DNA of 57,178 nucleotides from Candidatus Cacconaster stercorequi (GCA_018064925.1 JAGHUH010000033.1:1-57178); one strand, 5' to 3'. Positions 25,400 through 33,879 are shown, counted from the first letter of the stretch. A program made the numbers and translations. The notes: a model not told the origin generated them from the sequence alone.

Positions 25400-25585
25400 T
25401 TACTGCTCGTTCAGCCATGCAATGAACTTGTCGTAGTTGAACATCTGCCGATTTCCGACAGGTATCGCCCTTATCGTTCCGTTTTTAATCAGCGTGCGGA
25501 GCGCATGTTCGGGCAGCGGCCCCAGTTTGGCTCCTTGCCGTATTGTCACAATTCGCGGTGCTGTGATAGTTTTGATCTCATCCAT
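25400..25585 (-). CDS. excisionase-like HTH protein
   Basis: 61 residues from ATG at 25585, with AAAGGA upstream at a somewhat long spacing. A single winged helix-turn-helix (LPEHALRTLIKNGTIRAIPVGNRQ) of the helix-turn-helix 17/Xis type is visible. It probably binds near the attachment or regulatory sites and controls excision or the ATPase gene downstream. It could equally be a small transcription regulator. Confidence 0.7.
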   Translation of the reverse strand: MDEIKTITAPRIVTIRQGAKLGPLPEHALRTLIKNGTIRAIPVGNRQMFNYDKFIAWLNEQ

Positions 25586-25622
25586 TAGCTGGTCAATCCT
25601 TTCTATAAGTAATTTTTTGAAT

Positions 25623-25937
25623 AAAAAAAGAGTGACACACATTTGTGTGTCACTCTCGAAGTGACGGACAGGACACACAAACGCACATAACGCGGCCTAT
25701 AAAACCAAACCACGCCCTATGCTATTGTGTCGCCCTGTCCAATAACCGCCTATTGGAAAGTTTTCTTTCCTCATCGGGTTTCCTTTTACATCGGCTCACC
25801 AGTTTTTTCGCGAGAGCGTTTCCTCGCGCCCATGTACTGCAAAAATGGGTTTCGACCTGCGCCTTGCCAGCAGGTCGCCTTTGTTTACTGCTGTGTGGTC
25901 AGCCTCGGCAACGATGCACTACATCTTTTTTCTTACT
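25623..25937 (-). ncRNA. candidate structured non-coding RNA of the element
   Basis: A promoter on one side and an intrinsic terminator on the other bracket about 315 bases with no long open frame. The RNA would hold several stems: CGACCTGC/GCAGGTCG, CGCGAG/CTCGCG, CCCAT/ATGGG, GGAAAG/CTTTCC and CCAATA/TATTGG. A 25-codon frame (25774-25697, MRKENFPIGGYWTG) with AAAGGA upstream lies inside, so a leader peptide or tiny protein is an alternative. No known RNA family is recognised. Confidence 0.55.
25630..25655 (-). terminator. intrinsic terminator of the candidate RNA
   Basis: An 11-base stem GAGTGACACAC / GTGTGTCACTC with an ATTT loop, followed on the minus strand by seven T. It stops transcription just before the excisionase-like gene. 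Confidence 0.9.
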
Positions 25938-25943
25938 GTTTTT

Positions 25944-25971
25944 ATTATACATCGTTATTTCAAAAATGCAA
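25944..25971 (-). promoter_or_regulatory. promoter of the candidate RNA
   Basis: On the minus strand TTGCAT (25971-25966), a 16-base spacer and TATAAT (25949-25944). Confidence 0.7.
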
Positions 25972-26005
25972 GTACAAAATTTCATCATATAGTTGCAAAA
26001 ACATC

Positions 26006-26023
26006 TCGTTTTGTACAAAATGA
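26006..26023. promoter_or_regulatory. operator-like palindrome
   Basis: A perfect 12-base palindrome TTTTGTACAAAA with matching outer bases, about 35 bases upstream of the RNA promoter. A regulator site is plausible; no dedicated repressor gene is visible in the element. Confidence 0.4.
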
Positions 26024-26042
26024 CATATTTATTAAGGAATAA

Positions 26043-26082
26043 TGTTGCGTTATGTTGTACTCTGTTGTACTCTGTTGCGCAA
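26043..26082 (+). repeat. four phased 10-base repeats (TGTTG core)
   Basis: TGTTGCGTTA, TGTTGTACTC, TGTTGTACTC and TGTTGCGCAA follow without gaps, one helical turn each. An inverted pair TTGCGCAATT / AATTGCGA overlaps the end. It lies between int and the RNA unit, so it probably binds Xis or another regulator. Confidence 0.6.
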
Positions 26083-26132
26083 TTTCAAACCAATTGCGAC
26101 ATCGTAGAAAAATTTTTGTGCATATTGCCAAT

Positions 26133-27344
26133 TTACACGATCAAACTTTCTATCCCGTCAACAGTCCGGCGCTTTGCCTCCTCTGTCACTCCGGCATAAA
26201 ATGCCATCGTTGTTGACGGGTCAGCGTGGCCCAGAAGCTCTTGTACCTCTTTCAGGTTTGCACCCGCCTCAAGTGCCAGCGTTGCCGCCGTGTGCCTCAG
26301 ATCGTGCGGTGATACATTCGGCAAGCTGTTCCGCTTCACAAATTTACGCTGCCAGCGTGTCGGCTCCGTTGGATATAGCGGACGATATGGGTCCGCCGGC
26401 GCACAGAACACAAATGCAGATGGAAGCAAAACACCATATGCGCCGTCATGCTGGTGCTTTAGGGCCATGAGCATGGCATGAAGCCGCTGGGAAATCGGTA
26501 CGGTTCTTTCCTCGCCTGTTTTGGTGGTGCCGATATGCAGCTTGCTTTCCGCCTCACGGTCCATCGTCACATTACGCACTACTGACAAGGAAAGGTTTTC
26601 CCCGTCAATATCACCCCATTGCAGGCCGACAGCTTCCCCCCTGCGGAGGCCGGTGGTAATCAATACATTCATCAGGCATTGCCAATATAGCGGTTCATTG
26701 CTCAGGCATTGCATGAAGCGTTGAGCATCCGCCGGTGAAAGGAAGTCAACACGCTTCTTGTCGCGGTGTGGCTTCTCTTTTGCGCTCAAATCCTGACACG
26801 GGTCAGTCTGGATATAATGAAACCGGCGGGCGTACTCCATGATATTCCGCAATGTTCCAAAATGATGCTGGACCGTTGCCGCGCTGTATGGCTTGCCGGT
26901 TTTCGTTGTTGCCTCTGTACGCAAATATTTGACATACCTTTTTACGGCCTCGCCGTCAATCTTTGCAAGCTGCTTCTTCTTTCCGAAATATCCGATAATG
27001 TCATCACTCATGTATCGGAAAAACTGGACGCTGGTTGGCTTGTGTTCTCCATCAAGTACATGATCCGGCCACCAATGATTTTCTATGAAATTGGCAAGCG
27101 TTATTTTCTGCCGGTCCTCTTTTGACTTGCTGCGGCCATAGTCTGCCTTTTGCGCCCGTTCCCATTCATCGGCAAGGCGCTCGACCTCTTTACGCTCCTT
27201 TGCCGGTGTCAGACCATCAGGGCGGTTTATTGTCTTTGTCCGGAATACCTGCTTGTATGTGTTCTCATCACGACCCACACAACAGCGGAGGCGATAACTT
27301 ATCACCTCACCGGATGAATTATAATTAGCCTTGATCGTTGCCAT
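26133..27344 (-). CDS. tyrosine recombinase (integrase)
   Basis: 403 residues from the ATG at 27344, chosen for GGAGGT 7 bases upstream. An N-terminal arm-binding domain and a SAM-like core-binding domain (about 75-170) precede the catalytic domain. Catalytic signatures are TGLRRGEAVGL (Arg), HDLRHTAATL (HxxR), LLGHAD (His) and the nucleophile tyrosine in TTMAFYAGV. It integrates the element into tRNA-Pro. The arm-type repeats abut its 5' end. Confidence 0.97.
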   Translation of the reverse strand: MATIKANYNSSGEVISYRLRCCVGRDENTYKQVFRTKTINRPDGLTPAKERKEVERLADEWERAQKADYGRSKSKEDRQKITLANFIENHWWPDHVLDGEHKPTSVQFFRYMSDDIIGYFGKKKQLAKIDGEAVKRYVKYLRTEATTKTGKPYSAATVQHHFGTLRNIMEYARRFHYIQTDPCQDLSAKEKPHRDKKRVDFLSPADAQRFMQCLSNEPLYWQCLMNVLITTGLRRGEAVGLQWGDIDGENLSLSVVRNVTMDREAESKLHIGTTKTGEERTVPISQRLHAMLMALKHQHDGAYGVLLPSAFVFCAPADPYRPLYPTEPTRWQRKFVKRNSLPNVSPHDLRHTAATLALEAGANLKEVQELLGHADPSTTMAFYAGVTEEAKRRTVDGIESLIV

Positions 27345-27361
27345 GCCCAGCACCTCCAAAA

Positions 27362-27394
27362 AGTGTCAACAAAGTGTCAACAAAGTGTCAACAA
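27362..27394 (+). repeat. right arm-type integrase sites (3 x AGTGTCAACAA)
   Basis: Three head-to-tail 11-base copies just upstream of int, in the same orientation as the two copies at the left end. They may also affect int expression, since the reverse strand reads TTGTTGACACT and so contains TTGACA. Confidence 0.75.
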
Positions 27395-27500
27395 ACTTAC
27401 AAAACGGTGTTTCTTCTTATAACACAATAATACACGCAAACCATTGAAAAATCAAGACTTTTTGCATTTTATTAAACGATATAAAAAGTTACTTCTTTAA

Positions 27501-27545
27501 TTCGGGACCAAGAGGCCTGGAGTTCAAGTCTCCTCTCTCCGACCA
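27501..27545 (+). repeat. attR: tRNA-Pro 3' fragment
   Basis: A 45-base copy of the tRNA 3' end, cut off from its 5' half. One base differs from attL (T at the position equivalent to tRNA base 49), which would weaken the T stem, consistent with loss of selection on this copy. Confidence 0.95.
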
Positions 27546-27550
27546 GAATA

Positions 27551-27589
27551 GAAGCCCTTGAAAACGCAATGTTTTCAAGGGCTTCTTTA
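27551..27589 (+). terminator. original host terminator of tRNA-Pro, displaced
   Basis: GAAGCCCTTGAAAAC and GTTTTCAAGGGCTTC form a 15-base stem, followed by TTTATTTTT. It directly follows the tRNA fragment, so before integration it ended the tRNA-Pro transcript. Confidence 0.85.
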
Positions 27590-27658
27590 TTTTTGCACAT
27601 TTATTTTAAAGGATGCGGAAAGCAGCGTTCACGCAAGTATCTTCTACTTTGCTCTCAA

Positions 27659-27691
27659 CCCCCGACTCTGCCATCGCGGCAGAGTCGGGGG
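27659..27691. terminator. hairpin downstream of the GH3 gene
   Basis: A 14-base stem CCCCCGACTCTGCC / GGCAGAGTCGGGGG with a 5-base loop. The minus-strand tail is only weakly T-rich. Confidence 0.6.
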
Positions 27692-27700
27692 ATTCGCAAA

Positions 27701-30226
27701 TCAGCGCTTCCCCTTCTTATACGCAATCATGTACACCACACCGATCAGCACAATCACACTCATGCTCGCATACAGGGCAATCGGCGTTGTGTCTCCAGTG
27801 GGCACCGATGATACATCGCCTCCTGCCTTTTTTTCGGTACCCTTATCGGTCTTTTGGGCGTCGTCATCGTCATCCACAGGATCCACAGAAGCGCTGCTCA
27901 CTTTTTCCAATGCGTCCACGGCCGCCTGCAGCGCATCGTATGCCGCGGAGACCTCACTCCGGGAGGCATCCGGATTCTGCAGCACCGTCCTGGCGGTATC
28001 CAGTGCTTCGCTCAAAGCAGCCACGCTTTTATCGGTATAGCAATCAGTGTCAATGGTTTCCGCTTTACGCACCATCGCCCGCAATGCATCCATGTTCACC
28101 CGCTGCATCAATCCATCCATCGCATCAAGCAGCTCCTGCACTGCCGCATCAACGCTCTCCTGATCGGCGTCCGGATCATCATACACGCTGTTGGCACGCT
28201 CCAGTGCCTCGGTTAGGGCACGCCATGTGTCGGAGGTATATGCCGCCTCGTCCAGATCCTTTGCCTCGGCAATGGTGTTCTCCAGCTCCGACTTATCCGT
28301 GGTGTCAGGGATGGCAGCATCATATGTCAGGCCATAACCACGCTGATACAAAATCTCATCGCCGTAGGTGTAAGTCTCACGATCCAGTACCGGAATGTTG
28401 ATCGGCAGCTTTCCATAAGCGCCAAAAACGCCAAATGCAACCTCAACACCTGCCGTAATATTGGGGCCGCAGGCATCCTCACTCTCCGTTCTGCCGCCAA
28501 TGAGCGCTTCCGTGGGATCCACGCTGGATCCCTTGCAGCCGTAAACTGCCAACACGGCATCGGCCTCGGGATATACCTGCACATCGTAGGGCTTATCCAC
28601 CGATATAACCACCACGGTCTTATCATTCTGCACCGCATATTCCAAAAATGCTCTGGGGCCGGCATAGTCCCAATCGTTGTCTCGAATTGTAGAGGCAGAG
28701 CTGATCTCCGAATTGATCAAGAGCGTATCGGCCCAGTCGATATCCGTCTGATAGGCGAAAAGCTCCGCGCTGTTAAAGCGCACGATGCGAATCTCCGCAC
28801 CATCGGGAATCAAACCGGCCTCCTTGGCGCGGTTCCAGCCCATGGCCAATTGACCGCATTCGTTGTTATACGGCGTCAGCATCAGCACTTTGCTGCTCTC
28901 CGTCAGCTTCAGCGGAAGCGTATTATCGTTGTTCTGGATCACCGTTACGGCGTCTGCCGCCATCTGGCGCTCCATCGCGCGATTTTCCTCACAGCCCACC
29001 ACGGACAGAGCCTCGTCCAGAGAATAGGCATCGGCATCGTAATCCAGAATGCCGTGGTTTTCCTTTACCGTCAAAATTCTGCGGCACGCATCGTCCAGCC
29101 GGGACTCATCAATTTCCCCGCTATTCACAGCAGCGACAACACCGTCAATAATGGCGTCCAGCTTGCTCAGATCGGCTTTGCACTCCACATGGGTCGGCAT
29201 ACAGATCAGATCTGCGCCGGCCTGAATGGCATTTTTCACCGCCTGCACCTCGTCCCAATTGTCAGAGATACCGGACATGTTCATGGCATCCGTACAGATG
29301 ATACCGTCAAAGCTCAGGTCCTCCTTCAAAAGACCGGTGAGGATATCATCAGACATGGTTGCGGGCAACTTTTCCTCCTTGCCCGTCTTATCGGAATGAA
29401 TGGTATCGCTCTCCAACTGCGGATACAGGATATGCGCGGTCATGATCATTTCCACGCCTTGGGAAATAGCGATCTGATACGGCAGCAGTTCGTTATCCAT
29501 CAATACATCCAGGGGTTTATCCACCACAGGCAGGTCATAATGGCTGTCCGTGCCGGTATCGCCGTGACCCGGGAAGTGCTTGGCACAGCCAATGGTCTGA
29601 TACTCCGCCATGCCCTCAATGCACTTGGATGCCATATTACCCACGATCTGCGCGTCATCACTGTAAGCGCGCAGACCGATGACCGGGTTATTAGCATTGT
29701 TATTCACATCGACCACCGGAGCCAGCGCTGCATTGATGCCCAAACAGCTCAGCTCGTTGCCAATGATACGGCCCGCCTCATAGGCGTAGTCCTCATTGCC
29801 GGTGGCACCCAGCGCCATATTGCCGGGCAAAGCGGTACCGGAACCCAGACGATAGACGCTGCCGCCCTCCTGATCGGTGGCGATCAGCATCGGAATACCG
29901 CCATTCCGGGTGGCGGCCTCCTGCATGGCCTGCGTCAGGTGAAAGGTATCCTCGGTGATTTTGATATTATTGGCAAAATAGATTACCGCACCGAAATTGT
30001 ACTGCTCAATAATTTCCCGGACATCGTCGTTCATTACCGTAAAGTCCTCTGTTCCCGCGCCGTCACCATTCCAGACGCGGAAATCCATCATCAGCATCTG
30101 GGTCACTTTTTCCTCCACGGACATATTGCTGATGTACTCATCTACCCTGGTTGATGCTCCTGCCGGCGCAACCACAAGCGTAAGCAGCAGTGCGGTGAGC
30201 ACCACAAGCAACAGTAATCTTTTCAT
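27701..30226 (-). CDS. glycoside hydrolase family 3, NagZ-like, with surface-anchor tail
   Basis: 841 residues from ATG at 30226. A signal peptide (about 1-26) leads into a GH3 catalytic domain with the N-acetylglucosaminidase motif KHFPGHGDT and the nucleophile Asp in CTDAMNMSG. After the GH3 C-domain come two FIVAR-like helical repeats (each about 60 residues, ending LDAMDGLMQR and LQAAVDALEK). Then a linker, SVPTGDT, one transmembrane helix and a basic KKGKR end. It probably removes N-acetylglucosamine from peptidoglycan or host glycans at the cell surface. It is 5 bases after the MATE gene. Confidence 0.9.
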   Translation of the reverse strand: MKRLLLLVVLTALLLTLVVAPAGASTRVDEYISNMSVEEKVTQMLMMDFRVWNGDGAGTEDFTVMNDDVREIIEQYNFGAVIYFANNIKITEDTFHLTQAMQEAATRNGGIPMLIATDQEGGSVYRLGSGTALPGNMALGATGNEDYAYEAGRIIGNELSCLGINAALAPVVDVNNNANNPVIGLRAYSDDAQIVGNMASKCIEGMAEYQTIGCAKHFPGHGDTGTDSHYDLPVVDKPLDVLMDNELLPYQIAISQGVEMIMTAHILYPQLESDTIHSDKTGKEEKLPATMSDDILTGLLKEDLSFDGIICTDAMNMSGISDNWDEVQAVKNAIQAGADLICMPTHVECKADLSKLDAIIDGVVAAVNSGEIDESRLDDACRRILTVKENHGILDYDADAYSLDEALSVVGCEENRAMERQMAADAVTVIQNNDNTLPLKLTESSKVLMLTPYNNECGQLAMGWNRAKEAGLIPDGAEIRIVRFNSAELFAYQTDIDWADTLLINSEISSASTIRDNDWDYAGPRAFLEYAVQNDKTVVVISVDKPYDVQVYPEADAVLAVYGCKGSSVDPTEALIGGRTESEDACGPNITAGVEVAFGVFGAYGKLPINIPVLDRETYTYGDEILYQRGYGLTYDAAIPDTTDKSELENTIAEAKDLDEAAYTSDTWRALTEALERANSVYDDPDADQESVDAAVQELLDAMDGLMQRVNMDALRAMVRKAETIDTDCYTDKSVAALSEALDTARTVLQNPDASRSEVSAAYDALQAAVDALEKVSSASVDPVDDDDDAQKTDKGTEKKAGGDVSSVPTGDTTPIALYASMSVIVLIGVVYMIAYKKGKR

Positions 30227-30230
30227 CACC

Positions 30231-31646
30231 TTATTGCTCTCCTTTCATTGCATCATTCTTATCTACCGAACGCAGTTCGTTCTGTGCTTCCCGTTCATCC
30301 ACGCGGTGGAACAATTGTCGCAGCACTAAAACGGCGGCTGCTGCCAGCACCACCTCAGCGCAGAGCTGCGAGTAGCTCAAACCGTAAAGCGGCCAGAGCT
30401 TATTCAGAATATACAGCGCAGGGATCTCCAGCGCCACCTTACGCAGCACGGCAAAGAGGAAGGACTCCTTCCCCATTCCCACGGCCTGAAAAATGCCCAC
30501 AGCCAGAAAATCCACGCACAAAAACGGCAGACCCAAGCAGAACCCCCGCAGAAAACGGGTACCATAGGCCACGATGGCAGCCTTCTTCATAAAAAGCGTA
30601 ATCAGCGGCCCGGCGCAGAAGTAATACGCCACGGTGGCGGCCAGAATGAAGCCCACCGCGATCTTTGCCGTAAAGGTAATAGACTTCTTCATGCGCTGCC
30701 CATTTCCGCTGGCATAGTTGTAGCCCACCAATGGCATGATGCCCTGCCCAAGCCCCATGGAGAAATACATGGGCACCATGTTGATCTTATGGGTAATGCC
30801 CATGGCCGCTACGGCATCCGTGCCAAAGGCAGAGGTGAAATTATTCAGCACCGTCATACCGGTGACATTCAGCAAATTCTGCACGGCGGCAGGAATACCC
30901 ACCGCGGCTACAGCCAGTACGATTTCCTTCTGCGGCTTACATTTCCGGGGATCCAGACTGACATAGGTCTTGCCCCGCTTGCGGATCAGAAACACGAAAA
31001 AATACGCACAGGCCACACAGTTGGAGATAAAGGTGGCGCAGCCTGCGCCGGCGGCACCCATATCCAGACCCCATGACATGATAAACACCGGGTCCAGCAG
31101 AATATTCAGAAAGCAGCCGCTCATAGTGCCCACGCTGGCGTGGAGAGACTCCCCCTCGGAGCGGATCAGGTTTGCCAGAATGACATTTAAAATCGACGGT
31201 GCGGCGCCCAGCGACACCGTCCAGAACAGGTAATCCGAGGTTGCCGCCTCCGTGCGGGCATCGGCGCCCAGCAGATGGAGCAGGCCAGAGTGGAACACCA
31301 CACAGCACAGGGAAAAGAGCAGCGAGCACAGCAACGCACAATAAAACCCGTAGGCGGAGGTATGGCGCACCGTGTCATAATCCTTTTTGCCCAGCGCACG
31401 GCTCATGTAACTGCCGGTACCCACGCCAAACAGGTTGATGATGGCGTTGAATGCCAGCAGCACCGGGGCCGCCAGCGTCACCGCGGCGCTCTCCACCGGG
31501 TCATTCAGCGTGCCCACAAAAAAAGTATCCGCCAGATTATAGATGACCATCACCAGCGAGCTGAGGATCGTGGGAACGGCCAGTTTGGCCACCGCCTTGG
31601 GAATGGGCAGCGTCTCAAATAATTCGATTTTCTTTTCGTTGGTCAT
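30231..31646 (-). CDS. MATE family efflux transporter
   Basis: 471 residues from the ATG at 31646 (GGGGAGAAAG upstream). Twelve hydrophobic helices form two MATE repeats; the N-terminal half begins with PTILSSLVMVIYNLADTFFVG, typical of the family. It exports cationic drugs or metabolites using Na+ or H+. The substrate is unknown. It is the first gene of a short unit with the GH3 gene. Confidence 0.93.
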   Translation of the reverse strand: MTNEKKIELFETLPIPKAVAKLAVPTILSSLVMVIYNLADTFFVGTLNDPVESAAVTLAAPVLLAFNAIINLFGVGTGSYMSRALGKKDYDTVRHTSAYGFYCALLCSLLFSLCCVVFHSGLLHLLGADARTEAATSDYLFWTVSLGAAPSILNVILANLIRSEGESLHASVGTMSGCFLNILLDPVFIMSWGLDMGAAGAGCATFISNCVACAYFFVFLIRKRGKTYVSLDPRKCKPQKEIVLAVAAVGIPAAVQNLLNVTGMTVLNNFTSAFGTDAVAAMGITHKINMVPMYFSMGLGQGIMPLVGYNYASGNGQRMKKSITFTAKIAVGFILAATVAYYFCAGPLITLFMKKAAIVAYGTRFLRGFCLGLPFLCVDFLAVGIFQAVGMGKESFLFAVLRKVALEIPALYILNKLWPLYGLSYSQLCAEVVLAAAAVLVLRQLFHRVDEREAQNELRSVDKNDAMKGEQ

Positions 31647-31785
31647 ATTCTTCGCACTTTCTCCCCGTGGAATACTATCAAAAACAGCGCTCTCCGCCCT
31701 TTGTTTTGGCCATCGCGGAAGCATTTAATCCTAACACTTTTCCCACAATTTTGCAAGGAAAAAGGCCCTTTTCTCCGACAACACA

Positions 31786-31813
31786 GATCCCCTGCCGAAT
31801 GGGGCAGGGGATC
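31786..31813. terminator. hairpin after the ROK kinase gene
   Basis: GATCCCCTGCC / GGCAGGGGATC, 11-base stem with a 6-base loop, 8 bases past the stop. The T tract on the minus strand is weak. Confidence 0.55.
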
Positions 31814-31820
31814 ATCTTCT

Positions 31821-32753
31821 CTATTTTGCCAGCAGGGCGGCACCAATGACGCCCGCCTGATAGCCCAGCGTACAACCCACAATCCTCGGGTGCTTCACGG
31901 TATAGGCGGCGCCGTATTCCAAGGCGCTGACCTCCTGACGCAGCGGCGCAAGCAGCCGCTCCCCCTGTTTGGCCACGCCGCCGGAAATGGCGATCACCTC
32001 CGGGAAAAACAGGTTGACAATATTGGCCACGCCTACGGCCAGATAGTGGATATACTGCCGCACCACGGCATCGCCGGCAGCATCACCCGCCGCCTGCGCA
32101 TCGAACGCCACGCGGCCATCCACCGCGCCGTAATCCGCAGCGAGACGGTGCATTTGACTCTCCGGGTGCTGCGCCATGGCTTCCCGCGTCATGCGGCTCA
32201 ACGCTTCGGCCGAGGCATACGCCTCAAAGCAGCCCATGCGGCCGCAGCCGCATTTCCGGCCGCCATCGACAATGACCATATGCCCCAGCTCGCTGGCCGC
32301 ACCGGTATAGCCCTGCAGCAGCTTGCCGTCAATGACCACACCGCCGCCCACGCCGGTGCCCAGCGTCAGGATCACGGCGCTCTGCGCACCCTTTGCGGCA
32401 CCCACCAGTGCCTCACCCAGCGCGGCGACATTGGCATCGTTGCCCAGCTTCACCGTGTACCCGGTGCGTTCTTTCAGCTTTTCCCGCAGCGGATAGTGGA
32501 TCCAGTTCAAATTGCAGGAATAGATCACCTCGCCGCGCTCATCGTCCACAGTGCCGGGACAGCCCACGCCGACACCCACGATCTCCTCGCCGCAGGTCAA
32601 GTCCAAAATCAGTGTGCTGATAGCATCCGCCACCGCGTCCGCGCCGCGATCGGCATGGGTGGGGCAGGACGCCTCCTTCAAAATCTCGCCGTTTTCCGTG
32701 ACGACGGCACCCTTCAAATTTGTTCCGCCAACATCAATTCCCAAATATCTCAC
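31821..32753 (-). CDS. ROK family glucokinase
   Basis: 310 residues starting at a GTG (32753) with AGGAGA 7 bases upstream; longer frames overlap the phospholipase gene. The ATP-binding motif is LGIDVGGTNLKG. The ROK zinc motif is CGCGRMGCFEA, with GHM upstream. Likely phosphorylates glucose or a related sugar using ATP. It starts 11 bases after the phospholipase-D gene ends. Confidence 0.92.
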   Translation of the reverse strand: MRYLGIDVGGTNLKGAVVTENGEILKEASCPTHADRGADAVADAISTLILDLTCGEEIVGVGVGCPGTVDDERGEVIYSCNLNWIHYPLREKLKERTGYTVKLGNDANVAALGEALVGAAKGAQSAVILTLGTGVGGGVVIDGKLLQGYTGAASELGHMVIVDGGRKCGCGRMGCFEAYASAEALSRMTREAMAQHPESQMHRLAADYGAVDGRVAFDAQAAGDAAGDAVVRQYIHYLAVGVANIVNLFFPEVIAISGGVAKQGERLLAPLRQEVSALEYGAAYTVKHPRIVGCTLGYQAGVIGAALLAK

Positions 32754-32763
32754 GCTTATTCTC

Positions 32764-33879
32764 CTATGAAAACAGGTTTTCCAATCTGGCCCATACGGGA
32801 TGATAGCGCAGCTCGTCGCTGCTGCGGCACTGCCGGGCCTGCGCCATGTTCGTCTCCACATCGGCTCTGACTGCCTGTACCACTGCAGGCAGAGTCGTGG
32901 TCATGTTCAGTTCATCCAGCTCATAAAACGACTTTTTCGTGATGTTGCCGGAACCGAAGGACACCCGGTCATCGCTGATGATCAACTTGGTATGCAGCAT
33001 CAGCGGCGAGAGATACACCTCGATTTTGCCGCCGCTTTTCTGCATCAGCAGACTTGCCGCCCACTTATTTTTATTGTCCTGATAGTTGGCACGAGCCGAC
33101 AACAGGATCCGCACCCTCACACCGCGCTCCGCCGCCTCCAGGATGGCTTGCATCACCGCCGGCATCGGCGCGAAATACGCCATCACGACCGTCAGCTCCC
33201 GGTGGCTTTGCCGGATCATGGTCAGATAGTGCTCCTCCAATTCAAAGGAAGCATGAGGTTGCTTTTTGTTCATCACAAACTGCACCGTCGGCAGCACATC
33301 CCGCCGATTCTCCCGCTTTTCCCGGAAGGCCGCCACATATTCTTTTCCCTGCAGCTTCACCATGTAGTCCTGATAGACCACACCCCGGGCGTCACAGCCG
33401 TTCTCCTTATCCTCGATATTGACGCCGCCCATCACCAGCGTTTCTTCGTCAAATACATAGAACTTGGAGTGGTCGGCCTTCTTTACATCCTTCTCAATAA
33501 CGATATTCTGATGGTGTATCAGTCGCTCGTACAGTCCCGGGTCGCATTCCTCCGATGCCTCCCGAGACATCAGGTCGGGATAGCCCACAGAGAGCGCCGT
33601 AACCTGTACCCGTTCCCACAGGGACAGGTGCTTGTGAAAGAGGGACTTGCCGCTCTCCTCCGCATATTCCAGTACGGCCCCCACGCGATCCACGGAAATG
33701 TGAACACGCACGCCGCGGTCTGCCGCCTCCAGAATGGCGCGAGCCATACGGTTGCCGATGGCATCCTGACGCCAGATGAACATATTGATTTCAATAGATT
33801 TGCGCGCCCCGGCAATGCACGATAGCAGCTCCGTAAACGCCGCATGGCCGTATGTCAGCAGCGTGATACCGTCTTTCAT
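32764..33879 (-). CDS. phospholipase D / cardiolipin synthase family protein
   Basis: 371 residues from ATG at 33879, which has AGGGAG 8 bases upstream. Two HKD half-sites are seen: HSKFYVFD with GGVN following, and HTKLIISD with GSGN following. There is no N-terminal membrane helix, unlike typical bacterial cardiolipin synthases. It could be a cytoplasmic or peripheral phosphatidyltransferase; the substrate is uncertain. Co-transcribed with the ROK kinase. Confidence 0.88.
   Translation of the reverse strand: MKDGITLLTYGHAAFTELLSCIAGARKSIEINMFIWRQDAIGNRMARAILEAADRGVRVHISVDRVGAVLEYAEESGKSLFHKHLSLWERVQVTALSVGYPDLMSREASEECDPGLYERLIHHQNIVIEKDVKKADHSKFYVFDEETLVMGGVNIEDKENGCDARGVVYQDYMVKLQGKEYVAAFREKRENRRDVLPTVQFVMNKKQPHASFELEEHYLTMIRQSHRELTVVMAYFAPMPAVMQAILEAAERGVRVRILLSARANYQDNKNKWAASLLMQKSGGKIEVYLSPLMLHTKLIISDDRVSFGSGNITKKSFYELDELNMTTTLPAVVQAVRADVETNMAQARQCRSSDELRYHPVWARLENLFS

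Larger units (their letters stand above)
21429..27545. mobile_element. 6.1-kb integrated element in tRNA-Pro, satellite-like
   Basis: The element is bounded by a 45-base direct repeat with one mismatch: the tRNA 3' end at the left and a tRNA fragment at the right. A tyrosine recombinase is encoded at the right end. Other cargo is an excisionase-like protein, a RepA-like ATPase, an iteron-type region, a small-terminase-like HTH protein, six or so tiny genes and a structured RNA unit. Almost all genes read leftward. No capsid, portal, relaxase or conjugation genes are present. Possible identities are a minimal phage satellite, a replicating integrative plasmid or a decayed prophage; I favour a satellite-like element. 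Confidence 0.9.

Noticed and set aside
25645-26042. Plus-strand reading frames of about 100 codons across the RNA unit
   Set aside because: No ribosome binding sites, odd amino-acid composition and opposite to a promoter-terminator unit.
21542-27394. CRISPR-like repeats from the AGTGTCAACAA copies
   Set aside because: Repeats are 11 to 13 bases, head to tail with no spacers, and placed at element ends.
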